Source: Clostridiales bacterium (GTDB lineage Bacteria; Bacillota; Clostridia; Tissierellales; Sedimentibacteraceae). From it: a DNA stretch of 9,147 nucleotides. The stretch spans positions 7,802 through 16,948 of the forward strand of contig DMJQ01000186.1 of assembly GCA_003457065.1 (NCBI GenBank), written 5' to 3'. Both the position numbers and the translations under genes were made by a program. Position 1 is the stretch's first letter, and every line of letters starts with the position of its first letter. Shown in pieces: positions 1-6,874 of the stretch. The notes under the pieces are model-generated. The model did no database searches and had not been told where the DNA came from. It saw only the letters and a list, made by a program, of their open reading frames with translations.

Positions 1-384
1 TAGCTCAAGTGCCTTGTCTCTTTCCTCTGCCGGAGTTACATGAGGCGGTTTAATTCCTATGATTCCTAAAATATTTTCTTTTCCGAATACGGTTACTTCC
101 TGGGCAACCAGAGATGCCGGGTTGATTCCTCCTATTTGTGTAAAGCTTAAAAATCCGTTGTCAAGTATCTTTGTGACCATCAGTCCTATTTCGTCTATGT
201 GTGCGGCAAGCATTATCCTTATGTCATTAGTGCCTTCCCGTTTAAATATGTAGCTTCCTACCTTATCTTTTTCACATGAATCTGTGTAGGGCTCAAAATA
301 TTTCTTCAGTATGTTGCCGTTAATATGTTCAAATCCCGACACAAACTGGTTTGAGCATACTTCAAACAAAAATTCTTTTAGCAT
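1..384 (-). CDS. M42 family metallopeptidase (glutamyl aminopeptidase/endoglucanase-like), 5' part only
   Basis: This is the N-terminal 128 codons of a cytosolic M42 aminopeptidase; the reading frame stays open to the window edge, and family members are usually about 340-350 residues, so roughly 60% is missing. M42 enzymes are dinuclear-metal aminopeptidases that form large tetrahedral shells and trim peptides. The visible signature is AAHIDEIGLMV at residues 60-70, where His62 and Asp64 match the first metal ligand and the adjacent catalytic Asp of the family. The following TQIGGINPASLVAQEV stretch and the GIIGIKPPHVTP segment (108-118) are also typical. The start is the ATG at 384, with AGGAGGT at 394-388 just upstream at short spacing. 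It lies downstream of ispH/rpsA on the same strand, but a likely terminator at 520-570 separates them. The family call is firm; substrate preference cannot be read from this part. Confidence 0.88.
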   Translation of the reverse strand, partial: MLKEFLFEVCSNQFVSGFEHINGNILKKYFEPYTDSCEKDKVGSYIFKREGTNDIRIMLAAHIDEIGLMVTKILDNGFLSFTQIGGINPASLVAQEVTVFGKENILGIIGIKPPHVTPAEERDKALEL

Positions 385-453
385 GATACCTCCTAATTTT
401 TCGTTTGTCATTGCCGTTATCTGCCCTCGTCATTTGAGAGCGCAACATGAAAT

Positions 454-484
454 GTCTCGCATCAATGATTAGATGATGAGAGAC
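454..484. repeat. Imperfect hairpin in the ispH/rpsA - peptidase gap
   Basis: GTCTC-g-CATCA at 454-464 pairs with TGATG-a-GAGAC at 474-484, giving ten base pairs around one G/A mismatch and a nine-base loop. Neither strand has a following T run, so it is not a classic intrinsic terminator. It may be part of a palindromic repeat or a leader structure of the peptidase mRNA. Confidence 0.5.
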
Positions 485-519
485 TTAACTGCCGTTCATT
501 GTGACAATTGCCGTCATGG

Positions 520-570
520 AAAAAAAGCAATTGAACAGCGAAAGTTTAACTAATCGCCTAATCAATTGCT
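520..570 (-). terminator. Likely intrinsic terminator of the cmk-plsC-ispH/rpsA operon
   Basis: On the minus strand AGCAATTGA (570-562) pairs with TCAATTGCT (534-526), nine base pairs. Inside, GCGA (557-554) pairs with TCGC (541-538), and three more pairs (551-549 with 545-543) close a three-base loop. Six further T residues follow at 525-520. It starts 30 bases after the ispH/rpsA stop codon. The outer stem is AT-rich and the internal loop is asymmetric, so strength is uncertain. The T run exists only in the minus-strand direction. Confidence 0.55.
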
Positions 571-599
571 GTCAATTGCTACCAATCGCCTATTACATT

Positions 600-2906
600 T
601 TATTTTTTCAGCAAATCGTCAAGTGCATCTCCTATGGATTCGCCTATAGTAAAGTTTGCTTCTTCCGGCTTGTATGAAGCTATTTCAGCATTTGCCAGAT
701 CATCGCCCTTATCTTCCAGTATGAATGTAAGATTTAGGTTCTTGCCCTTCATATCAATACCGAGAACTTTAGCATCCTTTACTTCTTCTACTTTAACTAC
801 CTGAGCAGGTGTTCTTAATTTTTCTGCCGATACTTTTGCTATAGGAATAAAGCAGTCGATGTTGCCGTTTACTTTTACATGAACACCGTCAAGTAAAATA
901 CGAGTCACTTCAACCGGTATTATGTCGTTAACCTTAATATTTTTTACATATTTGTCAAAAGGATGTTCAACAAGCTGTTTCAATCCCAGGCTTACCTTTC
1001 TGTCCTTTTTTGTGATGTTTAATATTTTAGCTGTTACTTCCTGACCTTCTTGAAGAACATCTGTTACTTTTTCGGTTCTTGCCCAGTCAAGATCCTTGAT
1101 GTGAAGCAGACATTCAATTCCGTCGATTTCAACGAAAGCACCGAAATCAACAATTCTTTTCACTTTGCCTGTAACAACATCGCCCTTTTGATGTTTATCT
1201 AAAAATATTGACCACGGACTCTTGATTGTTGCTTTGTAGCTAAGAGATAATCTTCTTTTTTCTTTATCTACGCTTTTTACTTTCACACTTATTTTATCGC
1301 CGGGTTTTAAAACTTCTGACGGATGTTTAATTCTCGTCCAAGCAATTTCGTTTATGTGCAGCAGTCCGTCAATGCCGTTGATTTCAACAAATGCTCCGTA
1401 GTCCTGTAGGTTCTTAACTGTTCCTTCGTAAATTTCGCCTTCCTGAATGCTTTCCCAAACTTCCTTGTCTCTTACTTCTTTTTCTTCTTTTTCTACGGCT
1501 CTTGAAGTCAGTACCAGCTGTCTTCTGCCCTTGTTATTTTTAGTTTCTAAAATTCTGACTCTTAAAATTTTTCCTACGTATTCTGAAGGGTCAACATTTC
1601 TTCTGATTGAAATCTGATTTCTCGGGATGAAGCCTTTTATGCCTTTTACATTGCCGTAAATTCCGTACTGGGATGCTTCAATAACAGTTGTTTCAATGAT
1701 TGTTCCTTCAACTCTCATTTTCTCCAGCTCTTCCCAAAATTTGGCTTCTTCTAATGGTCTTCTGGTTAAGACAACATTTCCGTCCTGGTCTGAAATTTTA
1801 AGAACCTGAGCTTCAATTTCGTCTCCTTCTTTCACCAGTTCTGTTAAGTCTTGTATTTCTGTGAGGGAATATTCATCTCTTGTGATAATTCCATCTGATT
1901 TATAATTGATGTTTACAGAAACGGCATCAGGGCTTACATATATAACAGTTCCTTTAACTCTTTCGCCTGTTCTGATATAAGATACTCCGCCATAATTTTC
2001 AAGCAAATCATGCATTGTTCCTTGTTCTGCCTGTTCGCTTTTTTCAACCTGTTCATTCATGTTGTTATTTAGGTTTTCCAACATTTTAATAACCTCCTCA
2101 ATTATCCAGTCAGGCGCAGATGCTCCTGCGGACACTCCCACAATAGTATTTTTATCAATATAGTTATAAGGTATCTCCTTATAATTTTCGATTAAGAACG
2201 TATTAGGACAGACTTTTTTGCTGAGTTCGTATAATTTCTTTGTATTCGAACTGTTTTTTCCGCCTATTACAAGCATTACGTCACATCCGGAAGCAAGCTC
2301 CACACATGCTTCCTGTCTTTTTCTTGTTGCGTCGCATATGGTATTATGAACTTTTATGTTCGTAATATTGTTTTTATCTATAGTATCTAAAATTTCCCGG
2401 AATATATCTGTGTTAAAAGTTGTCTGAGATACCAGACAATATCTTTTATCGGGTTTAATGTCAAGCTTTAACAGTTCTTCGGGGCTGCCGATTATTGATG
2501 CCTCGTTACCGCACCATCCAAGAATGCCAAGAACTTCCGGGTGATTTTTGTCACCCACAATAACTATATCATAACCGTTATTTTTGTATTCTTCAACTAT
2601 TTTATGTATTTTTTTTACTTTTACACATGTTGCGTCAATTACTTCCATATTATTTGCTATAAATTTGTCTAATACATGCTTTCCCACACCGTGGGTTCGT
2701 ATTAATAGTTTTGCATCATTGGCTTCGGGAACATCATCAACCACCACCATGCCCTTGCGGCTTAATCTGTCCACAACGTCTCTATTATGAATTATTTCTC
2801 CGTAGCTGTAAAGCTTTTTTTCTTCATCAAGTATTTTGTCTGCTTTGCTGACTGCTATTTTAACACCGGAACAAAATCCGTTGTACTTTGAAATTTCAAT
2901 TTTCAT
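600..2906 (-). CDS. ispH: Fused IspH (HMBPP reductase) - ribosomal protein S1
   Basis: The 768-residue product joins two proteins. Residues 1 to about 275 are IspH (LytB), the iron-sulfur enzyme that reduces HMBPP to IPP and DMAPP in the last step of the MEP isoprenoid pathway. Cluster ligands Cys12, Cys94 and Cys191 are present, with His40, His72, His122, Glu124, Thr162/163, the SSN at 219-221 and Ser263 matching the substrate pocket. After a Glu/Asn/Gln-rich linker (about 275-310) come S1 (OB-fold) RNA-binding repeats near 315-383, 398-468, 489-558, 574-643 and a more divergent one at 659-729. Repeats three and four carry the classic GAFVEI-GI--LLHI core. This fusion is known in Clostridia. 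I chose the ATG at 2906, with AGGTGA at 2916-2911, over a GTG five codons upstream, because homologs begin MKIE-like and Cys12 then matches usual numbering. The gene starts four bases after the plsC stop. Confidence 0.95.
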   Translation of the reverse strand: MKIEISKYNGFCSGVKIAVSKADKILDEEKKLYSYGEIIHNRDVVDRLSRKGMVVVDDVPEANDAKLLIRTHGVGKHVLDKFIANNMEVIDATCVKVKKIHKIVEEYKNNGYDIVIVGDKNHPEVLGILGWCGNEASIIGSPEELLKLDIKPDKRYCLVSQTTFNTDIFREILDTIDKNNITNIKVHNTICDATRKRQEACVELASGCDVMLVIGGKNSSNTKKLYELSKKVCPNTFLIENYKEIPYNYIDKNTIVGVSAGASAPDWIIEEVIKMLENLNNNMNEQVEKSEQAEQGTMHDLLENYGGVSYIRTGERVKGTVIYVSPDAVSVNINYKSDGIITRDEYSLTEIQDLTELVKEGDEIEAQVLKISDQDGNVVLTRRPLEEAKFWEELEKMRVEGTIIETTVIEASQYGIYGNVKGIKGFIPRNQISIRRNVDPSEYVGKILRVRILETKNNKGRRQLVLTSRAVEKEEKEVRDKEVWESIQEGEIYEGTVKNLQDYGAFVEINGIDGLLHINEIAWTRIKHPSEVLKPGDKISVKVKSVDKEKRRLSLSYKATIKSPWSIFLDKHQKGDVVTGKVKRIVDFGAFVEIDGIECLLHIKDLDWARTEKVTDVLQEGQEVTAKILNITKKDRKVSLGLKQLVEHPFDKYVKNIKVNDIIPVEVTRILLDGVHVKVNGNIDCFIPIAKVSAEKLRTPAQVVKVEEVKDAKVLGIDMKGKNLNLTFILEDKGDDLANAEIASYKPEEANFTIGESIGDALDDLLKK
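2082..2100 (-). promoter_or_regulatory. Internal Shine-Dalgarno and ATG at the IspH/S1 junction
   Basis: Inside the fusion gene, TGAGGAGGT at 2100-2092 stands seven bases before an in-frame ATG at 2084-2082 (Met275 of the 768-residue protein). This is exactly where the IspH domain ends and the linker to the S1 repeats begins. The motif is as strong as the real ribosome binding sites in the window. Translation from here would give a free S1-type protein of 494 residues. The match and position are seen directly; use as a start is inference. Confidence 0.5.
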
Positions 2907-2910
2907 ATTT

Positions 2911-3495
2911 TCACCTGTCACCTAAGCTGTAAATATCTTTTAATATTTGTTTGCCGATTTCAGTATAAACTTCGGTGCCTGCTCTGCCTTCAAAATTTTC
3001 AAAATAGTCTTTTTCTTCGCCGAAAAAGATTTCTATTTTTCCTCTGAATTTATAAGGCCCTTTGATATAAAACGGCATGATGCCTGCCTTTGATTTATTT
3101 GCAATTAACGCAATACCGGGCTTAGCATTATTTTCATCATACTGGCTGACTCTTGTTCCTTCGGGAAATATTCCGAGAACTTCTTTGTTTTTCAAAACCG
3201 ACAATGAGGTTTTTATTGCTGACAGTGATATTCCTTCCCTGTCAACCGGAAAAGCTCCAAGCTTTTTAAATAAATACCCAATGATCTTATTGTCAAACAA
3301 TTCTTTTTTTCCCATGTAATGAATCTGTCGTTTTGACGCTACTGCCAGTATAACCGGGTCTATCAACGAGATGTGATTCCCGCAGGCAATTAAGCCTCCT
3401 TCTGTATTATTGATTCTGTCTGCATTATGTACTTTAAGGTCGAATGCAATAAATACAAGAAATTTTAATATTGCTACAACTATTTTATAAAACAT
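2911..3495 (-). CDS. plsC: 1-acyl-sn-glycerol-3-phosphate acyltransferase (PlsC family)
   Basis: This 194-residue membrane-associated enzyme adds the second acyl chain to lysophosphatidic acid, giving phosphatidic acid for phospholipid synthesis. The N-terminus (about residues 1-20) is hydrophobic and probably dips into the membrane. Family motifs appear in order: NHISLID at 40-46, with the catalytic His41 and Asp46; GAFPVDR at 80-86; FPEGTR at 110-115, which binds the glycerol phosphate; and a PF near 141 for the fourth block. The start is the ATG at 3495, preceded by GGAGGAA at 3505-3499. A TTG eight codons upstream is open but has no good ribosome site. The chosen start overlaps the cmk end by 11 bases, suggesting translational coupling. 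Length is normal for short clostridial PlsC proteins. Acyl donor (acyl-ACP or acyl-CoA) cannot be told from sequence. Confidence 0.9.
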   Translation of the reverse strand: MFYKIVVAILKFLVFIAFDLKVHNADRINNTEGGLIACGNHISLIDPVILAVASKRQIHYMGKKELFDNKIIGYLFKKLGAFPVDREGISLSAIKTSLSVLKNKEVLGIFPEGTRVSQYDENNAKPGIALIANKSKAGIMPFYIKGPYKFRGKIEIFFGEEKDYFENFEGRAGTEVYTEIGKQILKDIYSLGDR

Positions 3496-4144
3496 CGCTT
3501 CCTCCGATAGCATTGACAATGGTGCCCACTACTTCATCCAGGCTCATATCTGTCGTATCTATTAAAACTGCATCTTCTGCCTTTTTTAACGGAGATATTT
3601 TTCTTGTTGTATCATTTTTGTCACGGAGTTTTATATCAGAAAGAACATTTTCAAATTCAACTGTCATACCGGATGCCGTAAGCTGTTCGTACCTTCTTGC
3701 TGCTCTTGTTTTTTCTGATGCCGTAATAAAAAATTTAAAATCTGCATTGGGAAACACTTTTGTTCCTATATCCCGTCCGTCTAAAATAACATTTTTATTT
3801 TCGGCAATTTTTCTCTGGAGTTCAACCATCTTGGCACGCACATTTTTTAATGCGGAAACTTTAGAAGCACCTATTGATATGTGTTCATCTCTTATTAAAC
3901 CTTCTACATTTTTATTATCAAGATATATGTTGTTATTGTAATAATCTACTGCAGTGGTTTTAAGCATTTCATCAATTACATGTTCATTTGCCTCATTAAT
4001 TTCAATGTTGCACAGGTATGCTTTATAAGCTATGGCACGATACATGGCACCGGTATCTATGTATTCAAAGCCTAATCTTTTGCTTAATAATCTGGCAACA
4101 GTGCTTTTGCCGGCTCCTGACGGACCATCTATTGCGATTATCAT
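3485..4144 (-). CDS. cmk: Cytidylate kinase (CMP/dCMP kinase)
   Basis: The 219-residue cytosolic enzyme phosphorylates CMP and dCMP with ATP, recycling pyrimidine nucleotides from RNA and lipid turnover. The P-loop GPSGAGKS sits at residues 7-14. DTGAMYRA (30-37) and GRDIGTKVFP (123-132) are the nucleotide-binding signatures of bacterial Cmk, and the C-terminal lid has RD at 174-175 and Arg181 within a DKNDTTRKISPLKKA-type stretch typical of the family. Length equals the usual 215-230 residues. The ATG at 4144 has AAAGGA at 4157-4152 with good spacing. It is the first gene of the operon with plsC and ispH/rpsA, an arrangement common in Clostridia, and its 3' end carries the plsC ribosome binding site. 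Confidence 0.96.
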   Translation of the reverse strand: MIIAIDGPSGAGKSTVARLLSKRLGFEYIDTGAMYRAIAYKAYLCNIEINEANEHVIDEMLKTTAVDYYNNNIYLDNKNVEGLIRDEHISIGASKVSALKNVRAKMVELQRKIAENKNVILDGRDIGTKVFPNADFKFFITASEKTRAARRYEQLTASGMTVEFENVLSDIKLRDKNDTTRKISPLKKAEDAVLIDTTDMSLDEVVGTIVNAIGGSDVL

Positions 4145-4183
4145 ATGGCTGTCCTTTCATGTTAATTTAATAAATACTTTATT

Positions 4184-4212
4184 ATTATATTATAAATTCT
4201 GAAATATAACAA
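4184..4212 (-). promoter_or_regulatory. Sigma-A-type promoter of the cmk operon
   Basis: On the minus strand TTGTTA (4212-4207) is followed after 17 bases by a perfect TATAAT (4189-4184), some 40 bases before the cmk start. A second, overlapping TATAAT lies five bases nearer the -35 box, at 4194-4189. This is the only strong promoter seen upstream of the three-gene operon. Confidence 0.65.
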
Positions 4213-4300
4213 CAAAATTTTTCGCCGTACAATCACAAAACTTGAATCTGAAATTATTTAACAAAAAACTTAATTTGACCTGCGGTTTTTGTGCATTGCA

Positions 4301-4329
4301 TTGACATGTATAATCATAAATGTTAAAAT
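4301..4329 (+). promoter_or_regulatory. Near-consensus sigma-A promoter of the LysO-like gene
   Basis: A perfect TTGACA at 4301-4306, a 17-base spacer and TAAAAT at 4324-4329 predict a transcript starting near 4336. This leaves a leader of only about 34 bases, too short for a riboswitch or T-box. It also lies downstream of an in-frame ATG at 4289, which supports the later start at 4370. The divergent cmk promoter is about 90 bases away. Confidence 0.7.
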
Positions 4330-4369
4330 ATTACATATATTAACAGCTTTAGTTAACGGAGAAAAACTC

Positions 4370-5335
4370 ATGCTAATACCATTTATAAGTTTAGGAATAG
4401 GTTTTTTACTTGGCTTTTTAAAATTGTCGGGCAGCACGATTCGAAAGGCAGAAAATATAACAAGTGCAGCATTAATTTTACTTATGTTCACTATAGGAGC
4501 GAGCATCGGTTCCAATAATGCCCTGATGTCCGAGCTGGCATATATAGGAATTGAATGCTCGGTCATAGCTTTGATGTCCATAGCCGTAAGCGTATTACTT
4601 GTTTATCTGCTTGAACGAAGCATCCTGCCACTTGAAGAAATCAGCATCCGCCTGAATGCAGAAAACGTTAAATTATATTCGATTGAATCAAAAGAAAATA
4701 CCGATAGTAAAAATCGTGCCGTGGATCCTTTAGTGTTATTGATGGCATTAAGTGTTATAACGGGAATAATTTTGGGCCGGTTCATACTGCCGGAAAGTTT
4801 TTTGCGGCTGTCGGGGCACTTGCTTACAGCTTCGCTTGTCATACTGTATATAGGCGTAGGTATCAGCCAGAGTGCAAACCGCATAGTTTTTAAATACTTA
4901 AAGACAGTAGGCTTCAAAATACTTTTATTGCCCTTGGCTGTTTTAATAGGAAGTGTTTGTGCCGGTTTTATTTCAGGATATGTTTTAAAACTGCCATACC
5001 GCATTACTGTTATGTCAGCCGGCGGAATGAGTTACTACAGCATAACCGGAGCATACATGAGTCAGGTTTACGGTGCCGAAACCGGGGCATACGGATTCAT
5101 GGTGAATGTTATGCGTGAAATTTTTACCGTTTTGTTATTGCCGGTGCTTGTTAAAATAAGCAAGGGAAGTCCCATAGCCGGCGGAGCTGCCGGAAATATG
5201 GATACAATGCTGGCTCCGGTAACAAAGTTTGTTGGTGCCGAATACGGCATGATTACACTGATAACAGGTGTTGTGCTCACACTTGCCGTTCCAGTTATTT
5301 TACCCGTATTGCATAGTATATTCAGCTTTTTTTAA
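4370..5335 (+). CDS. LysO (DUF340/YbjE) family transporter, likely amino acid exporter
   Basis: The 321-residue protein is a polytopic inner-membrane protein with hydrophobic segments near 3-18, 31-48, 57-81, 120-140, 150-170, 183-206, 247-265 and 290-318. A hydrophilic insert of about 35 residues (84-118) divides the N-terminal and C-terminal halves. The C-terminal half has the family hallmarks: SAGGMSYYSITGAYMS (216-231), NVMREIFTVLLLPVL (246-260) and GNMDTMLAPVTKFVG (275-289). The characterised member, E. coli LysO, exports L-lysine; here the substrate is inferred only at family level. The start at 4370 has a GGAG at 4358-4361 and follows the promoter, while the longer frame from 4289 begins upstream of the predicted transcription start. 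It is a single-gene unit, divergent from cmk and convergent with the regulator gene. No lysine riboswitch is visible. Confidence 0.85.
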   Translation: MLIPFISLGIGFLLGFLKLSGSTIRKAENITSAALILLMFTIGASIGSNNALMSELAYIGIECSVIALMSIAVSVLLVYLLERSILPLEEISIRLNAENVKLYSIESKENTDSKNRAVDPLVLLMALSVITGIILGRFILPESFLRLSGHLLTASLVILYIGVGISQSANRIVFKYLKTVGFKILLLPLAVLIGSVCAGFISGYVLKLPYRITVMSAGGMSYYSITGAYMSQVYGAETGAYGFMVNVMREIFTVLLLPVLVKISKGSPIAGGAAGNMDTMLAPVTKFVGAEYGMITLITGVVLTLAVPVILPVLHSIFSFF

Positions 5336-5382
5336 AAAGCCTTCCATAATCAATAAAACTGCAGGATATTCAAAATTGTGCC

Positions 5383-5432
5383 AAAAATCAAACGGACTTT
5401 TTGCGACCGGGAATTCAATCTTAAAAAGTCCG
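5383..5432 (-). terminator. Inverted repeat between convergent genes, probable terminator
   Basis: CGGACTTTTT at 5393-5402 and AAAAAGTCCG at 5423-5432 form a perfect ten-base-pair stem with a 20-base loop. On the minus strand the stem is followed by TTTGATTTTT (5392-5383), about 20 bases past the regulator gene stop, so it best fits the end of the oxidoreductase operon. The plus-strand side (AATAATCTTT) is a poorer T tract, so use for the LysO-like gene is possible but weaker. The large loop and AT half of the stem make it atypical. Confidence 0.5.
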
Positions 5433-5453
5433 AATAATCTTTGTCAATTCATG

Positions 5454-6320
5454 CTATTCATTTTGATAAATGCTGTGATTGTCCCAAAGCTGCTCAAGGT
5501 TGTTATAATATTCCACTATGTCATCCTTTTCAACAAGACTGATATTTGTAATCAGGTTGTTTATCATGCATAGAGGAACTACCAGTGAATCAATAAATGA
5601 TACAATATTGCTTTTTGCCAGAAGCGACACATCTGCCATTGGGTAGACAGGTGATGCTTCCGTATCTGTAATTGCTACTATTTTGGCTTTTCTTTCTTTT
5701 ACGAATTTTGTCGCATCAACCGTAATTTTAGAATATCTCGGATAGCTGATTACTATTAATACGTCGGTTTCTTTAATTCTTATAATTTCCTCGTAAAGCG
5801 AGTTGACTCCGCTATTGTTTAATATTTTTACATTGTCAAGAATAACATCCAGATAAAATCCCAGATAATTTGATAATGTTGACGATGTCCTTAGTCCCAG
5901 TATGTAGACTTTATCGGCACCCATAATAATCTCTGTTGCCTTGTCAAGAGCTTTTGTATCAATTCTTTCGTACAAACTTCTCATGGTGTTCATTTCGTTT
6001 TTTATGATTTTTTTATGAAGTTTGTTTGTATCGTCCACGATGTCATCATCCAGGCCTATCCTCTGAACAGTTGTCAGTTTGTTTTTTATCAATACCTGCA
6101 ATGCTTTCTGCAATTCAGGGAAACCTGAATAGCCGATTGAACTTGCAAAACGTACAACGGTAGATTCGCTTACGTCAACGGTTTCCCCTATTTTAGCGGC
6201 AGTCATAAATGCCGCCTTGTCGTAATGGTCAACTATAAACTGTGCTATCAGCTTTTGACCTTTACTGAATTTATAATAATTGTTCTTTATAACAGCTATT
6301 AAATCATTGTTATTGCTCAT
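5454..6320 (-). CDS. MurR/RpiR family transcriptional regulator (HTH plus SIS domain)
   Basis: The 288-residue protein has the RpiR-type winged helix-turn-helix at about 1-77, with the signature DVSESTVVRFASSIGYSGFPELQ at 49-71 as recognition region. A SIS (sugar isomerase) domain at about 125-265 follows, with GLRTSSTLSNYLGFYLD at 142-158 as its phosphosugar-type binding loop and a VLIVISYPRYSK strand-loop at 187-198. Regulators of this family usually bind a phosphorylated sugar or related metabolite and act as repressors or activators of catabolic genes. The ATG at 6320 has GAGGT four bases upstream and overlaps the end of the gamma subunit gene by 11 bases, so it is the last gene of the oxidoreductase operon and probably coupled to it. 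Ligand and targets are unknown; the linkage suggests it controls this operon. Confidence 0.9.
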   Translation of the reverse strand: MSNNNDLIAVIKNNYYKFSKGQKLIAQFIVDHYDKAAFMTAAKIGETVDVSESTVVRFASSIGYSGFPELQKALQVLIKNKLTTVQRIGLDDDIVDDTNKLHKKIIKNEMNTMRSLYERIDTKALDKATEIIMGADKVYILGLRTSSTLSNYLGFYLDVILDNVKILNNSGVNSLYEEIIRIKETDVLIVISYPRYSKITVDATKFVKERKAKIVAITDTEASPVYPMADVSLLAKSNIVSFIDSLVVPLCMINNLITNISLVEKDDIVEYYNNLEQLWDNHSIYQNE

Positions 6321-6861
6321 AATTACCTCGAATAAGTTTTATACCTTCTTCGAAAGCGCTTATGTTTTTATCGACAGTAACAGGAGGTACCCTGTTAGTC
6401 AGTGAACGCAGCATTGCGTCCTTACTTATAACCTCTTCTCCTATAAGTGCATACAATGCACCTACAGAAACTATATTTGAAACCATATGAGTTCCTATTT
6501 TGTTTTGTGCGGTATCTAATATTGGAAGTTTATATATTTTATAAGCTGCATCCATATTAACATTTACACTTTCATCTACTACAAGTATACCATTTTTGCT
6601 TAAAGATGCAACATATTTGTCGTATGAATTCTGTGTCAGCGACAAAAGAATGTCGCAGTCGGTTACTTTTGGGTACTTTATTTCATCCCTGCTTATTATG
6701 ACTTCCGCCTTGCTGGCACCGCCTCTTGCTTCAGGTCCGTATGATTGAGTCTGTATGGCATTTATTCCTTCTTCAATGGCAGCATCTGCCAGAATTATTG
6801 CTGCGAGAATTACACCTTGGCCGCCGGAGCCGCTGAGTCTTAATTCTATTTTCTGAAACAT
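6310..6861 (-). CDS. 2-oxoacid:ferredoxin oxidoreductase, gamma subunit
   Basis: The 183-residue protein is the gamma (KorC/VorC-type) subunit, which helps to assemble the active site and bind CoA in the multi-subunit oxidoreductase. Signatures are RLSGSGGQGV at 8-17 near the N-terminus and QSYGPEARGGASKAEVIIS at 39-57, both characteristic of this family. NRVPPVTVDKNISAFEEG at 156-173 is the usual C-terminal block. Length is normal (about 180). The ATG at 6861 has an AGGGGTGA ribosome site starting about 16 bases upstream; a TTG 11 codons earlier would overlap the beta gene and lacks a good site. It begins 13 bases after the beta stop. The substrate (2-oxoglutarate, branched-chain 2-oxoacids or another) cannot be settled from this subunit. 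Confidence 0.93.
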   Translation of the reverse strand: MFQKIELRLSGSGGQGVILAAIILADAAIEEGINAIQTQSYGPEARGGASKAEVIISRDEIKYPKVTDCDILLSLTQNSYDKYVASLSKNGILVVDESVNVNMDAAYKIYKLPILDTAQNKIGTHMVSNIVSVGALYALIGEEVISKDAMLRSLTNRVPPVTVDKNISAFEEGIKLIRGNYEQ

Positions 6862-6874
6862 TTCAATCTCACCC

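Larger units (their letters stand above)
408..599. repeat. Non-coding gap with degenerate short repeats (CAATTG / TGCCGT motifs)
   Basis: No convincing gene lies between the peptidase start and the ispH/rpsA stop. The gap is instead unusually repetitive. CAATTG occurs at 505-510, 528-533, 563-568 and 573-578. The longer form CAATTGCYGTCA is seen at 505-516 and 563-574, TCAATTGCT is a tandem pair at 562-570 and 572-580, AATCGCCTA is repeated at 552-560 and 584-592, and TGCCGT occurs at 412-417, 490-495 and 509-514. ATTGTGACAAT at 499-509 is a small perfect palindrome about a central G. The part from about 429 to 484 (CGTCATT, GAGAGCGCAAC, then TCTCG) resembles, from memory, decayed GTCATTGCGAGCG-type palindromic repeats found between genes in many bacteria. 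Whether this is one decayed repeat element or several is inference. I see no clear promoter for the peptidase gene here. Confidence 0.55.

Noticed and set aside
2907..2921. GTG start at 2921 for ispH/rpsA
   Set aside because: The ATG at 2906 has an AGGTGA site, places the first cluster cysteine at residue 12 as in the family, and avoids overlap with plsC.
3471..3941. Plus-strand open frame of 156 codons opposite cmk, and other long plus-strand frames opposite the minus-strand genes
   Set aside because: They lie antisense to well-recognised conserved genes, have no ribosome sites or family motifs, and are best explained as shadows.
4261..4291. Near-inverted repeat ACAAAAAAC ... GTTTTTGT upstream of the LysO-like promoter
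   Set aside because: The arms differ in A-run length and are low complexity; such matches are expected by chance in AT-rich intergenic DNA.
4289..4369. A longer N-terminus for the LysO-like protein from the ATG at 4289 (27 extra residues)
   Set aside because: The strong TTGACA/TAAAAT promoter at 4301-4329 would lie inside it, and the ATG at 4370 has a proper ribosome binding site and a normal family start.
5325..5340. GCTTTTTTTAAAAAGC palindrome across the LysO-like stop codon as a terminator
   Set aside because: It leaves almost no loop, the stem is mostly A/T, and no T run follows on the plus strand.
5336..5453. A small gene continuing after the LysO-like gene in the convergent gap
   Set aside because: The plus-strand frame through here runs into the antisense of the regulator gene, has no ribosome site and no recognisable sequence.
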